DNA from: an uncultured Bacteroides sp.
GTDB lineage: Bacteria > Bacteroidota > Bacteroidia > Bacteroidales > Bacteroidaceae
Assembly (NCBI GenBank): GCA_949289345.1
Contig: CASENS010000087.1
Coordinates: 1 to 64,000, forward strand
Direction: 5' to 3'
Length of the DNA: 64,000 bases
Under the pieces are notes generated by a model. It saw only the letters and a list, made by a program, of their open reading frames with translations, was not told the DNA's origin and did not search any database. Both the position numbers and the translations under genes were made by a program. Below, piece by piece: positions 43,642 to 53,991 of this stretch. Positions within the stretch are counted from its first letter, which is position 1; each line of letters begins with the position of its first letter.

Positions 43642-44202
43642 TCAATCTTTTTTAGCGTTCTTAAACGGTAACCCAAATTCCTTCAACAAAGCATAACCTT
43701 CTTCATCCGTACGGGCAGAAGTAACAAACGTTATGTTCATACCTAAAATACGTGTAATGCTGTCAATATTAATCTCAGGGAAAATAATCTGCTCTTGAAT
43801 ACCTAGAGTATAATTTCCTCTACCATCAAATTTGCTTTCAATGCCCTTAAAGTCACGAATACGAGGAAGAGCTACGCGAACCAATTTTTCAAGGAACTCA
43901 TACATTCTTTCACGACGCAGCGTCACCATCACACCAACAGGCATTTTTTTACGCAGTTTGAAATTAGCTATATCTTTACGAGACACTGTAGCAACAGCTT
44001 TCTGTCCCGTAATAGCAGTAATTTCACTAATAGCGACCTCTATAATCTTCTTATCCGCAACAGCCATTCCTAAGCCCTGATTGATGACAATCTTTTTAAG
44101 AACAGGAATCTGCATCGTTGAAGAATATTGGAATTTAGCTTTCAAAGCAGGCGCTATACGCTCTGCATATTCTTTTTTAAGACTAGCAGTATTACTCATC
44201 AT
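43642..44202 (-). CDS. rplE: 50S ribosomal protein L5
   Basis: The 186-aa L5 binds 5S rRNA and t[59 protein letters not shown] and [10 protein letters not shown] identify it. It overlaps rplX by four bases (ATGA-type junction at 44199-44202) and is 5 bases upstream of rpsN. The first of two ATGs at 44202 is taken. Confidence 0.96.
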   Translation of the reverse strand: MMSNTASLKKEYAERIAPALKAKFQYSSTMQIPVLKKIVINQGLGMAVADKKIIEVAISEITAITGQKAVATVSRKDIANFKLRKKMPVGVMVTLRRERMYEFLEKLVRVALPRIRDFKGIESKFDGRGNYTLGIQEQIIFPEINIDSITRILGMNITFVTSARTDEEGYALLKEFGLPFKNAKKD

Positions 44203-44519
44203 TTAATCTCCTCTCCTGATTTTTTAGAATAACGCACTAAGGTGCCTTCAGCACTCATTTTCCTACCTATACGAGTCGGTTTGCCAGTCTTTGGATCAAC
44301 CGGATTTAAATTCGAAATATGAATAGAAGCCTCTTGCTTAACAATTCCCCCTTGAGGATTCTTAGCACTCGGCTTCGTGCTCTTTGAAACCATGTTGATT
44401 CCCTCAACAATGGCACGGTTCTTCTTCACAAGAACCTTCAATACACGACCAGTTTTACCTTTATCTTCACCCGAATTTACGTAAACTGTATCGCCTTTTT
44501 TAATATGCAATTTACTCAT
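44199..44519 (-). CDS. rplX: 50S ribosomal protein L24
   Basis: The 106-aa L24 is an assembly-initiator protein with a KOW motif ([23 protein letters not shown]), ENIN-type [13 protein letters not shown] and [20 protein letters not shown]. It lies 21 bases after rplN and overlaps rplE by 4 bases, which suggests translational coupling. Confidence 0.96.
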   Translation of the reverse strand: MSKLHIKKGDTVYVNSGEDKGKTGRVLKVLVKKNRAIVEGINMVSKSTKPSAKNPQGGIVKQEASIHISNLNPVDPKTGKPTRIGRKMSAEGTLVRYSKKSGEEIK

Positions 44520-44540
44520 TACCTAAATCTATTACAAGAG

Positions 44541-44906
44541 TTAAAGTACTTCAGGAGCAAGTGAAACAACTTTCATGTTCGTAGCACGAAGCTCACGTGC
44601 TACAGGACCAAAAATACGACTTCCTCTAATTTCACCTGCATTATTCAACAACACACAAGCATTATCATCAAAACGTATATAAGAGCCGTCTGGACGACGA
44701 ATTTCTTTTTTTGTCCGAACGATTAAAGCTTTAGACACTGCACCTTTTTTAATATCACTTGAAGGGATTACGCTCTTAACAGAAACGACAATGACATCCC
44801 CCACTGAAGCATAACGGCGGCCTGTTCCTCCCAATACACGAATACACAATGCCTCTTTTGCTCCACTGTTATCACATACTGTAAGTCTGGATTCTGCTTG
44901 TATCAT
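44541..44906 (-). CDS. rplN: 50S ribosomal protein L14
   Basis: The 121-aa L14 has [60 protein letters not shown] and [22 protein letters not shown]. It forms part of the intersubunit surface (bridges B5 and B8). It follows rpsQ by 2 bases and precedes rplX by 21. Confidence 0.97.
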   Translation of the reverse strand: MIQAESRLTVCDNSGAKEALCIRVLGGTGRRYASVGDVIVVSVKSVIPSSDIKKGAVSKALIVRTKKEIRRPDGSYIRFDDNACVLLNNAGEIRGSRIFGPVARELRATNMKVVSLAPEVL

Positions 44907-44908
44907 AA

Positions 44909-45178
44909 TTATTTAGCCTTTTCAACAATTTCTACCAATCTCCATCTTTTCGTTTTACTCAAGGGACGAGTTTCCATAATACGCACAGTATCACCAACAT
45001 TACACTCGTTTTTCTCATCATGGGCATGGTACTTTTTTGTTTTACTAACAAACTTACCATAAATGGGGTGTTTCTCTTTAAATTTCGCAGCAACAGTGAT
45101 GGTTTTATCCATTTTATTGCTAAGCACAACCCCCGTTCTTTCTTTTCTCAAATTCCTTGCTTCCATCAAGCTCATCAT
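44909..45178 (-). CDS. rpsQ: 30S ribosomal protein S17
   Basis: The 89-aa S17 has [39 protein letters not shown] and [21 protein letters not shown] in the OB fold. The first Met is at 45178; a start at the next Met (45175) or MEARN is also possible. It overlaps rpmC by 4 bases. It binds 16S helices 7 and 11. Confidence 0.96.
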   Translation of the reverse strand: MMSLMEARNLRKERTGVVLSNKMDKTITVAAKFKEKHPIYGKFVSKTKKYHAHDEKNECNVGDTVRIMETRPLSKTKRWRLVEIVEKAK

Positions 45179-45372
45179 TTATTATTAAGTTCCCTATCGC
45201 GTAATTCAGTCTTCATACGCGCAATTGTCCTGCGTAATTGTCTAATCTGAGCAGGATTATCCAAAGGAGAAATAGAATGATTCAAGATCATCTGCTGATA
45301 ATTAGCAACTTCCGTCTCAATTCTTTCTACCAAATCACTTGTAGACATTTCTCTAATTTCCGCTATCTTCAT
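45175..45372 (-). CDS. rpmC: 50S ribosomal protein L29
   Basis: The 65-aa L29 ([19 protein letters not shown], then [21 protein letters not shown]) is a two-helix protein at the tunnel exit. It lies 5 bases after rplP and overlaps rpsQ by 4 bases. Confidence 0.95.
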   Translation of the reverse strand: MKIAEIREMSTSDLVERIETEVANYQQMILNHSISPLDNPAQIRQLRRTIARMKTELRDRELNNK

Positions 45373-45377
45373 ATCAT

Positions 45378-45812
45378 TTACGCATTTTGATTTTGAACAT
45401 CATAATCTCGCCTTACTACGAATTTCGTAGTAATGGGAAGTTTTTGTGCAGCCAAGCGCAATGCTTCTTTTGCGATTTCATATGAAACGCCTTCTGCCTC
45501 AATAATGATTCTTCCCGGCGTAACAGGAGCCACGAATCCTTCAGGATTACCTTTACCTTTACCCATACGGACATCTGCTGGCTTTCTCGTAATAGGTTTA
45601 TCTGGGAATATGCGAATCCATATTTGACCTTGTCGTTGCATATATCTTGTAACAGCGATACGTGCAGCCTCAATCTGCCGACCTGTAATCCATTTTGTCT
45701 CCAAAGCTTTAATGCCAAAAGAGCCAAAAGCCAACTGATTACCTCTTTGGGCATTACCTTTCTGACGACCTTTTTGTTGTCTTCTGAATTTTGTCTTTTT
45801 CGGTTGTAACAT
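45378..45812 (-). CDS. rplP: 50S ribosomal protein L16
   Basis: The 144-aa L16 has [47 protein letters not shown] core, [27 protein letters not shown], and [11 protein letters not shown]. It organises the A-site tRNA region. It is 23 bases after rpsC and 5 before rpmC. Confidence 0.96.
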   Translation of the reverse strand: MLQPKKTKFRRQQKGRQKGNAQRGNQLAFGSFGIKALETKWITGRQIEAARIAVTRYMQRQGQIWIRIFPDKPITRKPADVRMGKGKGNPEGFVAPVTPGRIIIEAEGVSYEIAKEALRLAAQKLPITTKFVVRRDYDVQNQNA

Positions 45813-45835
45813 AATTCCTAAAAAATCAAATCCGT

Positions 45836-46564
45836 TTAGCGATTATTTTTCTTCCTCTTGAAGTTCTTTCCTCCATTGCCTCCATTATTGCCACGTCCAT
45901 TATCTCTACCCTGCGCAAAATTAGGAGCCAACTCACGTTTTCCATAAACTTCACCTCTACATATCCAAACCTTAATGCCTAAAATACCGACCTTAGTCAA
46001 AGCTTCCGCATGACAATAGTCAATATCAGCTCTAAAAGTATGCAATGGAGTTCTTCCTTCCTTATACATTTCAGAACGAGCCATTTCAGCGCCATTCAAA
46101 CGACCCGAAATCTGTATTTTAATGCCTTCAGCGCCCATCCGCATTGTATTAGCAATGGCCATCTTAATAGCCCGACGATAAGCAATCTTTCCTTCCACTT
46201 GACGCGCAATATTATTAGCGACTATTACTGCATCAAGTTCCGGTCTTTTCACCTCAAAAATATTTATCTGAATATCTTTATCAGTGATTTTCTTCAGTTC
46301 CTCTTTCAGCTTATCAACTTCTTGACCACCTTTTCCAATGATAATGCCAGGGCGCGCTGTACAAACAGTAATAGTTACAAGTTTCAGTGTACGTTCAATC
46401 ACAATTCTTGAAACGCTAGCTTTAGCAAGTCTAGCATTCAAGTATTTACGAATTCTACTATCCTCCAGTAAAGAATCGCCATAATTCTTTCCACCATACC
46501 AGTTGGAATCCCAACCGCGTATAATTCCCAAACGGTTACTTATTGGATTAACTTTTTGTCCCAT
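45836..46564 (-). CDS. rpsC: 30S ribosomal protein S3
   Basis: The 242-aa S3 has a KH domain ([20 protein letters not shown]) and the C-terminal S3 domain ([43 protein letters not shown]). It ends in a Gly/Asn/Lys-rich tail, as often in Bacteroidetes. It lies 6 bases after rplV and 23 before rplP. It forms the mRNA entry channel with S4 and S5. Confidence 0.97.
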   Translation of the reverse strand: MGQKVNPISNRLGIIRGWDSNWYGGKNYGDSLLEDSRIRKYLNARLAKASVSRIVIERTLKLVTITVCTARPGIIIGKGGQEVDKLKEELKKITDKDIQINIFEVKRPELDAVIVANNIARQVEGKIAYRRAIKMAIANTMRMGAEGIKIQISGRLNGAEMARSEMYKEGRTPLHTFRADIDYCHAEALTKVGILGIKVWICRGEVYGKRELAPNFAQGRDNGRGNNGGNGGKNFKRKKNNR

Positions 46565-46570
46565 TACACC

Positions 46571-46984
46571 TTAATTTTGATCTTCTTTATTACTTTTAGA
46601 ATCAACGAACAATGTTATGTGGTTAGAGCGTTTACGAATTCTATAACCACGTCCTTGTGGCGCAGGACGCATTCTCTTCAGAGTGGCGCCACCATCAACG
46701 AATACTTTAGTCACAAACAATTCACCACTTTCTGCTTTACGTTCGTTTTTCTGTTCCCAATTAGCGATTGCAGAACGCAACAATTTTTCCACTTTTGAAG
46801 CAGCGTCTCTTTTTGAAGAGAATTTCAAAACGCCAAGTGCTCTATTCACTTCCATTCCACGAATCATATCAACCACAAGACGCATCTTACGAGGAGAAGT
46901 AGGGACATTCTGCAATTTTGCAAAATACATGGTTTTAAGGGCTTCTTTTCTTTTCTCAGCCGATATTTTCTTTCTTGCTCCCAT
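46571..46984 (-). CDS. rplV: 50S ribosomal protein L22
   Basis: The 137-aa L22 has the tunnel-facing hairpin region ([24 protein letters not shown], then [26 protein letters not shown]), and starts [19 protein letters not shown]. It lies 36 bases after rpsS and 6 before rpsC. Confidence 0.96.
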   Translation of the reverse strand: MGARKKISAEKRKEALKTMYFAKLQNVPTSPRKMRLVVDMIRGMEVNRALGVLKFSSKRDAASKVEKLLRSAIANWEQKNERKAESGELFVTKVFVDGGATLKRMRPAPQGRGYRIRKRSNHITLFVDSKSNKEDQN

Positions 46985-47020
46985 TATATAAAGACTTTTT
47001 ATTTCTCAAAAAACCTGTTA

Positions 47021-47290
47021 TCATTTTTTCTTGTTACCTGCATGGCCTCTGAAAGTACGAGTCGGAGCGAATTCGCCCAACTTATGACCGACCATATTCT
47101 CTGTAACATAAACAGGAATAAACTTATTTCCATTATGAACTGCAATGGTATGACCTACAAAATCAGGTGAAATCATTGAAGCTCTGGCCCAAGTCTTAAC
47201 AACAACTTTCTTGCCACTTTCATTCATAGCAAGCACTTTCTTTTCAAGTTTAACGTTAATATACGGACCTTTTTTTAATGAACGACTCAT
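47021..47290 (-). CDS. rpsS: 30S ribosomal protein S19
   Basis: The 89-aa S19 ([66 protein letters not shown]) is complete. It forms bridge B1a with L5 and contacts A-site tRNA. It lies 20 bases after rplB and 36 before rplV. Confidence 0.97.
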   Translation of the reverse strand: MSRSLKKGPYINVKLEKKVLAMNESGKKVVVKTWARASMISPDFVGHTIAVHNGNKFIPVYVTENMVGHKLGEFAPTRTFRGHAGNKKK

Positions 47291-47310
47291 AATTTACTCT
47301 ATTTATCAGA

Positions 47311-48135
47311 TTACTTCTTTCTTCTCTCAATAATATACTTAGATGACTGTTTCTTCGGAGCTCTTGTCTTAAGACCCTTAGCATATAAGCCCTTACGTGA
47401 TCTTGGGTGACCTCCAGAAGCACGTCCTTCACCACCACCCATCGGGTGATCTACAGGATTCATAACAACGCCACGATTACGGGGACGACGACCCAACCAA
47501 CGAGAACGGCCAGCCTTACCCGAACTTTCCAAAGCGTGATCTGAATTTCCCACACTACCGATAGTAGCCTTACAAGTACTTAGTATCTGACGAACCTCAC
47601 CAGAAGGCAATTTGATAACACAATATTTGCCTTCACGAGAAGTTAACTGAGCAAAATTTCCAGCCGAGCGAACCAATGCAGCACCTTGTCCTGGGCGTAA
47701 TTCTATATTATGAATTACCGTACCGACAGGAATGTTCTGAAGAGGCAATGCATTTCCTATCTCAGGAGCAGCATTTTCACCAGACATTAAAGTTGCACCA
47801 ACCTGCAACCCATTAGGAGCAATAATATATCTTTTCTCGCCATCAGCATAAAACAACAAAGCAATACGAGCCGAACGATTCGGATCGTATTCTATCGTCT
47901 TTACCACCGCAGGTACACCGTCTTTATTTCTCTTGAAATCAACAATGCGAATAACCTTCTTGTGACCGCCGCCAATATAGCGCATGGTCATTTTACCTTC
48001 ATTATTGCGGCCACCCGAAGATTTCTTTCCAAAAACAAGAGACTTTTCTGGTACCCGTGCAGTAATTTCCTCGAAAGTACCAATAATTTTATGTCTTTGC
48101 CCCGGTGTTGTGGGCTTAAATTTACGTACTGCCAT
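47311..48135 (-). CDS. rplB: 50S ribosomal protein L2
   Basis: The 274-aa L2 starts [20 protein letters not shown] and has [19 protein letters not shown], the rRNA-binding core and the C-terminal [22 protein letters not shown] with the conserved His of the peptidyl-transferase region. The ATG at 48135 is used, as the frame extends only to a TTG at 48144. It lies 5 bases after rplW. Confidence 0.97.
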   Translation of the reverse strand: MAVRKFKPTTPGQRHKIIGTFEEITARVPEKSLVFGKKSSGGRNNEGKMTMRYIGGGHKKVIRIVDFKRNKDGVPAVVKTIEYDPNRSARIALLFYADGEKRYIIAPNGLQVGATLMSGENAAPEIGNALPLQNIPVGTVIHNIELRPGQGAALVRSAGNFAQLTSREGKYCVIKLPSGEVRQILSTCKATIGSVGNSDHALESSGKAGRSRWLGRRPRNRGVVMNPVDHPMGGGEGRASGGHPRSRKGLYAKGLKTRAPKKQSSKYIIERRKK

Positions 48136-48140
48136 TTGTA

Positions 48141-48434
48141 TCAAATATTACTATAAAAATCAATCGTATCTCCCTCTTTTAACGTAACGATAGCTTTTTT
48201 ATATGCGTTAGTCCGACCGTTAATCAGACCAGCTTTCGTATAGCGGCTCTTGTTCTTACCTGCATACCTAAGCGTATTTACGCTCAAAACCGTAACATTA
48301 TAAAGGGCTTCAACCTCGTTCTTAATCTCCAACTTATTAGCATCAGGACGCACAATAAAACCAAAACGATTGTTTTGTTTATCAGTTATTGCGGTCATTT
48401 TTTCTGTCACCAACGGTTTAATAATAATTCCCAT
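48141..48434 (-). CDS. rplW: 50S ribosomal protein L23
   Basis: The 97-aa L23 ([20 protein letters not shown], then [20 protein letters not shown] and [17 protein letters not shown]) surrounds the tunnel exit and docks trigger factor and SRP. It lies 3 bases after rplD and 5 before rplB. Confidence 0.96.
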   Translation of the reverse strand: MGIIIKPLVTEKMTAITDKQNNRFGFIVRPDANKLEIKNEVEALYNVTVLSVNTLRYAGKNKSRYTKAGLINGRTNAYKKAIVTLKEGDTIDFYSNI

Positions 48435-48437
48435 TAT

Positions 48438-49079
48438 TTAAGCCTCCTTTTTAACATCTAAGATATTATCAATAGCAGAAAGAGCCTTTTCTGTAAGCAC
48501 GACAACACCAGCATCCAATACTCTGTATGTATTTAACCCTGAGACAGTCTGCACATTAGCCCCTTTCACGTTACGAGCCGACAAATATACATTTTTATTC
48601 GCTTCCGGGAAAACCATAAGCAGCTTTCTATCAGAAACTTTAAGATTTTTTGTTATTTCTATAAAGTTCTTCGTCTTCGGAGCCTCAAAATTAAAATCTT
48701 CAATGACTACAATTGCACCATTCTGAGCCTTATAAGACAAAGCCGACTTGCGAGCCAAAGCTTTGACCTTTTTATTAAGCTTGAAAGAGTAATCACGCGG
48801 TTTCGGACCAAATACACGACCACCACCAACAAGCACCGGAGAATTCATATCGCCACGACGAGCTCCGCCACCGCCTTTCTGACGGCCAATCTTACGGGTA
48901 GAACCACTAATTTCACTTCTTTCTTTAGACTTATGCGTACCTTGACGTTGATTTGCCATGAACTGCTTTACATCCAAATAAATAGCATGGTCATTTGGCT
49001 CAATTCCGAAAATAGAATCGTTTAACGCAACCTTTCTTCCGGTGTCTTCACCTTTAATGTTGTATACACTAACTTCCAT
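48438..49079 (-). CDS. rplD: 50S ribosomal protein L4
   Basis: The 213-aa L4 has [19 protein letters not shown], the extended loop [46 protein letters not shown] (only its outer parts are quoted here in function: [18 protein letters not shown]) and the C-terminal [15 protein letters not shown]. Its loop reaches the tunnel near L22. It starts where rplC ends (1-base overlap at 49079). Confidence 0.95.
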   Translation of the reverse strand: MEVSVYNIKGEDTGRKVALNDSIFGIEPNDHAIYLDVKQFMANQRQGTHKSKERSEISGSTRKIGRQKGGGGARRGDMNSPVLVGGGRVFGPKPRDYSFKLNKKVKALARKSALSYKAQNGAIVVIEDFNFEAPKTKNFIEITKNLKVSDRKLLMVFPEANKNVYLSARNVKGANVQTVSGLNTYRVLDAGVVVLTEKALSAIDNILDVKKEA

Positions 49080-49696
49080 TATTTCTCAATTAATACGATT
49101 GAACCTTTGTAACCTGGAACCGAACCCTTAATCAGAAGAAGATTATGTTCCGCGATTACCTTTAATACTTGCAGATTTTGAACAGTAACCCTGTTACCAC
49201 CCATCTGTCCACCCATTCGCATTCCTTTAAAAACCTTTGCAGGATAAGAACAAGCACCAATAGAACCCGGCTTACGAGCACGATTATGCTGACCGTGAGT
49301 CGACTCACCCACACCACCAAAACCATGTCTCTTCACTACGCCCTGGAAGCCTCTACCTTTAGAAGTTCCTATTACATCTACGAAAGCGGCATCATTAAAC
49401 AAATCCACGGTAATACTGTCACCCAGATTCAACTCATTTTCAAATCCCTTGAACTCAGCCAAGTGTTTCTTGGGAGTTACTCCAGCTTTCTTAAAATGAC
49501 CTAGCAAAGGTTTTGTAGTCCGTTTTTCTTTCTTTTCTTGAAAACCGAGCTGAACAGCTGCATAGCCATCTTTTTCGACTGTTTTTACTTGAGTAACAAC
49601 ACAAGGACCAGCTTCGATAACAGTGCATGGTACATTTTTACCCTCGGCACTGAAAACGGATGTCATTCCGATTTTTTTTCCTAATAATCCTGGCAT
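49079..49696 (-). CDS. rplC: 50S ribosomal protein L3
   Basis: The 205-aa L3 starts [20 protein letters not shown], has [20 protein letters not shown] in the loop that reaches the peptidyl-transferase centre, and [20 protein letters not shown]. It lies 24 bases after rpsJ and overlaps rplD by one base. Confidence 0.96.
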   Translation of the reverse strand: MPGLLGKKIGMTSVFSAEGKNVPCTVIEAGPCVVTQVKTVEKDGYAAVQLGFQEKKEKRTTKPLLGHFKKAGVTPKKHLAEFKGFENELNLGDSITVDLFNDAAFVDVIGTSKGRGFQGVVKRHGFGGVGESTHGQHNRARKPGSIGACSYPAKVFKGMRMGGQMGGNRVTVQNLQVLKVIAEHNLLLIKGSVPGYKGSIVLIEK

Positions 49697-49720
49697 TTCA
49701 CTAAATTTTTAATACAACAA

Positions 49721-50026
49721 TTACACCTTAATTTCTACTTCCACGCCACTTGGCAATTCCAATTTCATCAAAGCATCAACTGTCTTTGCTGTTGAGCTAT
49801 AGATATCAATCAGCCTCTTATAAGAAGAAAGTTCAAACTGTTCGCGTGACTTCTTGTTAACGAAAGTCGAACGGTTTACCGTAAAAATACGCTTGTGCGT
49901 AGGAAGAGGTATCGGGCCACTAACAATAGCCCCCGTCGTCTTTACTGTTCTCACAATCTTCTCGGCAGACTTATCAACCAAGTTATGGTCGTAAGACTTT
50001 AATTTAATTCTAATTTTTTGACTCAT
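49721..50026 (-). CDS. rpsJ: 30S ribosomal protein S10
   Basis: The 101-aa S10 ([52 protein letters not shown]) is both a ribosomal protein and the NusE transcription-antitermination factor. The ATG at 50026 is the normal start; a longer reading to 50065 adds non-family residues. It lies 92 bases after fusA, which leaves room for a promoter or leader, though none is obvious. Confidence 0.96.
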   Translation of the reverse strand: MSQKIRIKLKSYDHNLVDKSAEKIVRTVKTTGAIVSGPIPLPTHKRIFTVNRSTFVNKKSREQFELSSYKRLIDIYSSTAKTVDALMKLELPSGVEVEIKV

Positions 50027-50118
50027 CAGTATTTTTATTATTAAACTTAATATTAAACATTTCAAGAGAGCTCAGAAGTTAAGAGTCATTTGCTAACTCT
50101 GAGCCCTCTAAAATTCAT

Positions 50119-52236
50119 TTAAAGCAAATCCGTACGACCTTTCACCTCTTCCAATACAGCCTTAGCTATAGAAGTAGAAACCTGTGCATGATGATCATAG
50201 GTCATTGAAGAAGTTGCACGTCCCGAAGTGATAGTACGCAAAGCCGTCACATAGCCAAACATTTCAGCCAATGGAACCATAGCCTTTACAATACGGGCAC
50301 CAGAACGACTCGACTCCATACCTTCTACCTGTCCACGACGCTTATTCAAGTCACCAATCACATCACCCATGTTTTCTTCCGGAGTCACTACTTCCAACTT
50401 CATGATAGGCTCCATTAAAACAGGTCCCGCTTTTGCACAAGCGTTCTTATAAGCTTGAATAGCACAAATCTCGAACGACAACTGGTCTGAGTCTACTGGA
50501 TGGAAAGAACCGTCAAGCAAAGTCACCTTCAAAGAATCCATCGGGAAGCCCGCCAACACACCATTCTTCATAGCGGTTTGGAAACCTTTCTGAACTGAAG
50601 GAATAAATTCCTTAGGAATGTTACCACCAGTAACTTCATTGATAAACTGCAAACCGCCTTCTTTAAAGTCCTCATCAATCGGGCCTACATTTACAATGAT
50701 ATCCGCAAACTTACCACGGCCACCGGATTGTTTTTTATAAACTTCGCGAAGGTTAACAGTCTTCGTAATGGCCTCTTTATAGTTAACCTGAGGTTTACCT
50801 TGATTACATTCAACCTTAAACTCACGTTTCAGACGGTCAATGATGATATCCAAGTGGAGCTCACCCATACCCGAAATTACAGTCTGCCCAGTCTGTTCAT
50901 CTGTACGCACCGTAAATGTCGGGTCTTCTTCAGCCAATTTAGCCAAACCGTTAGAAAGTTTATCCATATCTTTCTGAGTCTTAGGCTCAACGGCTATACC
51001 GATTACCGGCTCGGGGAAGTCCATAGATTCCAAAACAATCGGCGCATCTTCATCACAAAGCGTATCACCTGTACGAATATCCTTAAAACCGACACCGGCA
51101 CCTATATCACCCGCAGAGATAACCTCAACCGGGTTCTGCTTATTTGAGTGCATCTGGAACAAACGAGATACACGCTCCTTCTTGCCCGAACGGCTATTGT
51201 AAATATATGATCCAGCTTCTACCTTACCGGAATACACACGGAAGAAAGTCAAACGACCTACATACGGGTCAGTCGCAATCTTAAATGCCAATGCGGAAGT
51301 CTTTTCATCTTCATCCGGCTTACGATCCTCCTCGGCACCCGTATTAGGATTTGTACCTACAATATTCGGAGTATCTAACGGAGAAGGCAAGAATGCACAT
51401 ACATAGTCAAGCAATGTCTGCACACCTTTGTTCTTGAAAGAAGAACCACACAACATAGGGACAATCTCCATCTTCAACGTACCGGCACGGAGTGCGCGCA
51501 AGATTTCCTCTTCCGTAATCGTAGAAGGATCATCAAAGTATTTTTCCATTAAGGCATCGTCAAACTCAGCGACCGTCTCCAGCATTTTACCTCTCCATTC
51601 CTCAGCCTCAGCCTGCAGGTTAGCGGGAATTTCCTCAACATCGTAATCTGCGCCCATCGTTTCATCATGCCACAAGATGGCTTTCATCTTAATCAAATCA
51701 ACTACACCCTTGAAGTTTTCCTCTGCACCGATAGGTATAACAACCGGGCAAGGATTTGCGCCCAAGATTTCACGCATCTGACGTACCACTTCAAAGAAAT
51801 CAGCGCCAGAACGGTCCATCTTGTTTACATAACCGATACGAGGAACGTTATACTTATCAGCCTGACGCCACACGGTTTCCGATTGGGGTTCAACACCACC
51901 CACAGCACAATACGTAGCCACGGCGCCATCCAACACACGCAAAGAACGTTCCACTTCAGCCGTAAAGTCAACGTGCCCCGGAGTGTCAATCAGATTGATT
52001 TTATACTTATCCCCAGCATAGTTCCAATAAGTTGTCGTAGCAGCAGATGTAATAGTGATACCACGTTCTTGCTCCTGCTCCATCCAGTCCATGGTAGCGG
52101 CGCCATCATGTACCTCACCGATTTTGTGTGTCAAACCGGTATAGAACAAGATACGCTCAGATGTCGTAGTCTTACCGGCATCAATATGAGCCATGATACC
52201 GATGTTGCGGGTCAAATGTAAATCACGTTTTGCCAT
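50119..52236 (-). CDS. fusA: Elongation factor G
   Basis: The 705-aa GTPase drives translocation. [19 protein letters not shown] (G1), [17 protein letters not shown] (G3) and [10 protein letters not shown] (G4) are in domain I, followed by domain II ([20 protein letters not shown]), III, IV (GGRGKFADI, then [13 protein letters not shown]) and V ([30 protein letters not shown], only partly quoted). It lies 31 bases after rpsG and 92 before rpsJ. Confidence 0.97.
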   Translation of the reverse strand: MAKRDLHLTRNIGIMAHIDAGKTTTSERILFYTGLTHKIGEVHDGAATMDWMEQEQERGITITSAATTTYWNYAGDKYKINLIDTPGHVDFTAEVERSLRVLDGAVATYCAVGGVEPQSETVWRQADKYNVPRIGYVNKMDRSGADFFEVVRQMREILGANPCPVVIPIGAEENFKGVVDLIKMKAILWHDETMGADYDVEEIPANLQAEAEEWRGKMLETVAEFDDALMEKYFDDPSTITEEEILRALRAGTLKMEIVPMLCGSSFKNKGVQTLLDYVCAFLPSPLDTPNIVGTNPNTGAEEDRKPDEDEKTSALAFKIATDPYVGRLTFFRVYSGKVEAGSYIYNSRSGKKERVSRLFQMHSNKQNPVEVISAGDIGAGVGFKDIRTGDTLCDEDAPIVLESMDFPEPVIGIAVEPKTQKDMDKLSNGLAKLAEEDPTFTVRTDEQTGQTVISGMGELHLDIIIDRLKREFKVECNQGKPQVNYKEAITKTVNLREVYKKQSGGRGKFADIIVNVGPIDEDFKEGGLQFINEVTGGNIPKEFIPSVQKGFQTAMKNGVLAGFPMDSLKVTLLDGSFHPVDSDQLSFEICAIQAYKNACAKAGPVLMEPIMKLEVVTPEENMGDVIGDLNKRRGQVEGMESSRSGARIVKAMVPLAEMFGYVTALRTITSGRATSSMTYDHHAQVSTSIAKAVLEEVKGRTDLL

Positions 52237-52267
52237 TTTCTATAGTCTGATTTTAATTAGATAAAAA

Positions 52268-52744
52268 TTAGAAACGGAAATGAGCAAATGCACGGTTAGC
52301 TTCAGCCATCCTATGCATATCTTCTTTACGTTTAAATGCGCCACCTTGCTCGTTGTAAGCATCCATGATTTCAGCAGCCAACTTATCAGCCATTGACTTA
52401 CCGCCACGCTTACGGGCAAAGATAATCAAATTCTTCATCGAAATAGATTCCTTACGATCTGGACGAATTTCTGTAGGAACTTGGAACGTAGCGCCACCTA
52501 CACGGCGAGACTTCACTTCCACTTGAGGAGTCACATTATCCAGAGCCTTTTTCCAGATTTCAAGAGCAGACTTTTCTTCGTTCTGCATTTTGTTCTTCAC
52601 CGTCTCCAAAGCCGCATAGAAGATTTCATACGAAGTATTCTTCTTGCCATCATACATCAGATGGTTCACGAACTTAGACACCTTTACATCATTAAACACG
52701 GGATCCGGCAGGATAACGCGTTTTTTGGGTTTTGCTTTTCTCAT
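52268..52744 (-). CDS. rpsG: 30S ribosomal protein S7
   Basis: The 158-aa S7 has [40 protein letters not shown], the conserved [16 protein letters not shown] and C-terminal [15 protein letters not shown]. It nucleates assembly of the 30S head and contacts the E site. It lies 138 bases after rpsL and 31 before fusA. Confidence 0.97.
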   Translation of the reverse strand: MRKAKPKKRVILPDPVFNDVKVSKFVNHLMYDGKKNTSYEIFYAALETVKNKMQNEEKSALEIWKKALDNVTPQVEVKSRRVGGATFQVPTEIRPDRKESISMKNLIIFARKRGGKSMADKLAAEIMDAYNEQGGAFKRKEDMHRMAEANRAFAHFRF

Positions 52745-52882
52745 TTTTCTTCAAATAATGTTTTCGTTCTTGGCTGTTTACCTCTGTCATCTTCAACTTC
52801 CCCACCGGGAAATTTACTCAACCTTTAGCATCTTCCAAGCAAACTAAAAACGTAGTTACTATTTTCTTACCTTATAACCGCA

Positions 52883-53284
52883 TTATTTTTTCTTTGCAGG
52901 AGCGGCCTGTCCTGGCTTCGGGCGTTTAGCGCCATACTTAGAGCGTCTTTGCGTACGACCAGCCACGCCAGCCGTATCCAACGTACCGCGGACAATGTGA
53001 TAACGAACACCCGGAAGGTCCTTAACACGACCGCCTCTTACCAGAACGATAGAGTGTTCTTGCAAGTTATGGCCTTCGCCCGGGATATAGGAGTTTACCT
53101 CCTTACCGTTAGTCAAACGGACACGAGCAACTTTACGCATTGCTGAATTAGGCTTTTTCGGAGTGGTTGTATACACTCTCACGCAAACGCCACGTCTTTG
53201 AGGGCATGAATCCAAGGCCGGCGACTTGCTTTTATCTACCAGAACCTGGCGCCCTTTTCTTACTAATTGCTGAATTGTAGGCAT
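52883..53284 (-). CDS. rpsL: 30S ribosomal protein S12
   Basis: The 133-aa S12 has the decoding-site loops [20 protein letters not shown] and [19 protein letters not shown]. Lysines in PKKPNSA and GRVKDLP are those of streptomycin-sensitive S12, so no resistance substitution is seen. A promoter with consensus -33 and -7 elements (53349-53378) lies 65 bases upstream and starts the rpsL-rpsG-fusA and ribosomal block. Confidence 0.97.
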   Translation of the reverse strand: MPTIQQLVRKGRQVLVDKSKSPALDSCPQRRGVCVRVYTTTPKKPNSAMRKVARVRLTNGKEVNSYIPGEGHNLQEHSIVLVRGGRVKDLPGVRYHIVRGTLDTAGVAGRTQRRSKYGAKRPKPGQAAPAKKK

Positions 53285-53348
53285 TTTGAATGTTTTTAGT
53301 TATTATATTATTGTATTAATTTTCTAAACTATACACTTTTTCGGGCTG

Positions 53349-53378
53349 CAAAGTTACAAATAACTTTTGAAATATCAA
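53349..53378 (-). promoter_or_regulatory. Consensus Bacteroides promoter of the rpsL block
   Basis: TTG (53378-53376 on the minus strand) lies 19 bases before TAACTTTG (53356-53349), an ideal match to the Bacteroides promoter. Transcription would begin near 53342. Confidence 0.8.
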
Positions 53379-53453
53379 TGCAACACAATATTTTTTTTGA
53401 TTTTCAGCCAATTATAGTATATAAACATGCCTGTCAATCCCAGCGACCAGTGC

Positions 53454-53765
53454 CTATGCCTCACCATGCATGCCGGATAAAGGCGAGAATGTATTATCAT
53501 CCGGAATACGGATTGGCCCGAAAACACGTTCGTACTTTTCAATATTCTCTTGAAGTGCACGCAATAAACGTTTGGCATGTTCCGGTGCCAATACGACACG
53601 TGACTTCACTCCTGCCTTAGGCATTCCAGGCAGCACACGAATAAAATCGAGAATGAATTCCGAGCTGGAATGTGTTATAATAGCCAGATTGGCATAAGTC
53701 CCTTGCGCCATTTCCTCGTTCAATTCCACCTGTAACGAACCGTTATTCTGATTTTGATTTCCCAT
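53454..53765 (-). CDS. DUF3467 family protein
   Basis: The 103-aa soluble protein has LQVELNEEMAQGTYANLAII, HSSSEFILDFIRVLPGMPKA, KSRVVLAPEHAKRLLRALQENI and the end GPIRIPDDNTFSPLSGMHG, matching the DUF3467 family. The function is unknown. In Bacteroidetes this gene often lies between rpoC and rpsL as here, but the flanking terminator (53927-53956) and promoter (53349-53378) suggest that it is transcribed on its own. The fold is predicted to be helical. Its constant place in the core cluster hints at a role linked to transcription or translation. Confidence 0.85.
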   Translation of the reverse strand: MGNQNQNNGSLQVELNEEMAQGTYANLAIITHSSSEFILDFIRVLPGMPKAGVKSRVVLAPEHAKRLLRALQENIEKYERVFGPIRIPDDNTFSPLSGMHGEA

Positions 53766-53926
53766 ATTGATATTAATTTTTTATTTGTAATTCACCATCA
53801 TATATTCTTTCCATACGAAGCACTGCCTTTCTTTCGCTCCGCCAAAGCCTTATCGAGACATAGGCATCGCCTCTACAAAGAACAGTGAGCCTCACTTCGT
53901 AACAAACAGCGTGAAATGAAAAACAA

Positions 53927-53956
53927 AGAGCAGTCCGGAAGATTCCAGACTGCTCT
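53927..53956 (-). terminator. Terminator of rpoBC
   Basis: AGAGCAGTC pairs with GACTGCTCT (9 bp), with a 12-base loop. The minus-strand 3' side is TTTGTTTTTC. Confidence 0.8.
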
Positions 53957-53991
53957 CAATCTAATCACCACAATCAACTGTATTACTAAGA

